Below, piece by piece: positions 62,114-64,000 of a stretch of DNA of 64,000 nt. The DNA comes from an uncultured Bacteroidota bacterium (GTDB lineage Bacteria > Bacteroidota > Bacteroidia > Flavobacteriales > Flavobacteriaceae), in assembly GCA_902614065.1 (NCBI GenBank), contig CACMJT010000004.1, positions 62,001 to 126,000 of the forward strand, given 5' to 3'. The notes beneath the pieces are model-generated. The model did no database searches. It was not told the DNA's origin and saw only the letters and a program-made list of their open reading frames with translations. Position 1 is the stretch's first letter; every line of letters starts with the position of its first letter. The translations under genes and the position numbers were made by a program.

Positions 62114-63586
62114 TTGAAAAAAAAAGTCTTCATCATTGGTTCCGGGTTTTCTTCCCTGTCAGCGGCCTGCTATCTTGCAAAATATGGTTTTGATGTTTCA
62201 ATCTTTGAAAAAAATGACAGTTTTGGAGGTAGAGCCAGGCAATTTAAAACAAATGGATACACTTTTGACATGGGACCAAGTTGGTATTGGATGCCCGATG
62301 TTTTTGATAGATTTTTTGAAGATTTTAATAAAAAATCAAGTGACTTGTATGAAATAAAAAAATTGGATCCTGGTTACAAGGTTTTTTTTAAAAATAACGA
62401 ATCAGTATTGATCAGCTCTGATGTAAATAAAATCACAGATACCTTTGAAAATATTGAGAAAGGAAGTGGAAGTAAATTAAGAAAATTTTTGGAGCAAGCT
62501 AAGGACAATTATGAATTAGCTGTCAAAGACATGCTGTATAAAATGCCGGGTTTTTCAATATTAGAATTAATTAACATAAAGACAATTTTAAAATTCAACC
62601 TATTTTTAACCAACATAAATAAGCAAGTTAATGGCCTTTTTAGAAATGAAAAGCTAAGGTCAATACTGAAATTTCCTGTACTATTTTTAGGTGCTAAGCC
62701 GAGTAATACTCCAGCTTTTTACAATTTTATGAATTATGCAGATTTCGGACTAGGAACGTGGCAACCAAAAAATGGATTTTATGATGTAGTTAAGTCAATG
62801 ATTATGATTGCCAAAGAACAAGGTGTTAAATTAAATAAAAACTCAAATGTTGATAAAATCAATATTGACTCGGGATCAGTAAAAAGTATAACAGTCAATG
62901 GAAAAAAATTAGATTGTGATTTTCTTGTTTCAGGTGCTGATTATGCTCATACTGAGAGTTTAATTGATAAAAAATTCAGACAATATTCAGATAGTTACTG
63001 GAATAAAAGAGTTTGGTCTCCCTCTTCATTGTTATTTTATATTGGAATAAAAAAAAGATTGAAAAATTTAAATCACCACAACCTTTTTTTCGACACAAGT
63101 TTTGAAAAACATTCCAATGAAATTTATAGTGAGCCAAATTGGCCAAAAGATCCGTTATTCTACGTTAATTTGACATCAAAAACTTATAAACATACTGCTC
63201 CCAAAGGCCACGAAAACTGTTTTATTTTAATACCGATCGCAACAAACTTGAATGACTCTGAACAAGTTAGAGAAAAATACTTTGATATGGTATTAGATAG
63301 AATGGAAAAGTTGACAAAGCAAAAAATTAGAGGTTTTATTGATTTTAAAAGATCATACTGTATTAAAGATTTTGAGGAAGATTACAATTCCTTTGGCGGT
63401 AATGCTTACGGTCTAGCCAACACACTTTTACAAACTGCTTTTTTACGACCTAAATTAAAAAGCAAAAAAGTAAAAAAATTGTATTTTAGTGGACAGTTAA
63501 CAGTACCAGGTCCAGGTGTACCACCTGCAATTGTTTCTGGTAAACTTGTTGCAAATATTATAAAAAATGAAGGAATTATTCGATAA
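62114..63586 (+). CDS. crtI: Phytoene desaturase (TTG start)
   Basis: KVFIIGSGFSSLSAACYLAKYGFDVSIFEKNDSFGGRARQFKTNGYTFDMGPSWYWMPDVF; C-terminal LYFSGQLTVPGPGVPPAIVSGKLVANII. Confidence 0.94.
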   Translation: MKKKVFIIGSGFSSLSAACYLAKYGFDVSIFEKNDSFGGRARQFKTNGYTFDMGPSWYWMPDVFDRFFEDFNKKSSDLYEIKKLDPGYKVFFKNNESVLISSDVNKITDTFENIEKGSGSKLRKFLEQAKDNYELAVKDMLYKMPGFSILELINIKTILKFNLFLTNINKQVNGLFRNEKLRSILKFPVLFLGAKPSNTPAFYNFMNYADFGLGTWQPKNGFYDVVKSMIMIAKEQGVKLNKNSNVDKINIDSGSVKSITVNGKKLDCDFLVSGADYAHTESLIDKKFRQYSDSYWNKRVWSPSSLLFYIGIKKRLKNLNHHNLFFDTSFEKHSNEIYSEPNWPKDPLFYVNLTSKTYKHTAPKGHENCFILIPIATNLNDSEQVREKYFDMVLDRMEKLTKQKIRGFIDFKRSYCIKDFEEDYNSFGGNAYGLANTLLQTAFLRPKLKSKKVKKLYFSGQLTVPGPGVPPAIVSGKLVANIIKNEGIIR

Positions 63587-64000
63587 AGTATGTGCTGACT
63601 GCTCCAGAAATGTAACCAAAACCTACAGCACTTCCTTCAGTTTAGCTACTAGAATGCTGTCCAAAAATATAAGACAGGATATTTACAACATATACGGTTT
63701 TGTAAGATTTGCTGATGAAATTGTCGATACTTTTCATAATTATGACAAAGAAATACTTCTCAATAGATTTATAGATGAACTTGAATACTCTCTCAAAAAT
63801 GATATAAGTTTAAATCCAATTTTAAATTCATTTCAAATAACTGTTAAAAAATATAATATTGATAAACATTTAATTGATTCATTTCTGAGTAGTATGCGTC
63901 TTGATCTTGAAAAAAAAGAATATTCGAATTACGATGATTATAAAAGTTATATATATGGTTCAGCAGATGTTGTTGGATTAATGTGTCTAAAAGTTTTTGT
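63567..64000 (+). CDS. crtB: Phytoene synthase (3' truncated at window edge)
   Basis: ATG at 63567 overlaps the crtI end; MKELFDKVCADCSRNVTKTYSTSFSLATRMLSKNIRQDIYNIYGFVRFADEIVDTFH (conserved FxRxADEIVD region). Confidence 0.93.
   Translation, partial: MKELFDKVCADCSRNVTKTYSTSFSLATRMLSKNIRQDIYNIYGFVRFADEIVDTFHNYDKEILLNRFIDELEYSLKNDISLNPILNSFQITVKKYNIDKHLIDSFLSSMRLDLEKKEYSNYDDYKSYIYGSADVVGLMCLKVF

Overview
The window is a compact, AT-rich, almost entirely coding chromosomal segment, most likely from a streamlined (probably marine) Bacteroidetes/Flavobacteriia genome. I infer the lineage from Bacteroidetes-type TTTG-N19/20-TAnnTTTG promoters, fused CcsBA, bacillithiol BshB1, split transketolase and DUF1599. 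I found no CRISPR array, transposase, integrase, phage module, rRNA or defence/toxin cassette. Contents in order: an acyl-CoA cluster; fused cytochrome c biogenesis CcsBA; two SurA/PpiC-like foldases; guaB; an FbpABC iron importer divergent from a TonB-dependent receptor; a contiguous nine-gene heme operon (hemA-C-D-B-L-E-N-H-J); housekeeping genes (bshB1, gpx, clpS, tpiA, folP, cdaA, truA, rho, rpsT, proS, folE, cysS, yidD, lgt, thrS-infC-rpmI-rplT, dnaB, accA, lptF/G, tgt, split transketolase, aroK); four tRNAs; and carotenoid genes crtI-crtB running off the right edge. I see no clear new multi-gene system. The leads most worth checking are: an apparent AUA start codon for infC; a 23-bp inverted-repeat operator in the iron-uptake divergon with a close relative upstream of the heme operon; paired DnaA-box-like sites 21 bp apart upstream of dnaB; three tail-to-tail gene overlaps of exactly 21 nt; an aromatic/Ser-rich lipoprotein coupled to a FadL-like porin; an eight-Cys mini-protein; and U-U mismatches in the tRNA-His acceptor stem. 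All family names come from reading the translations; no search was run.
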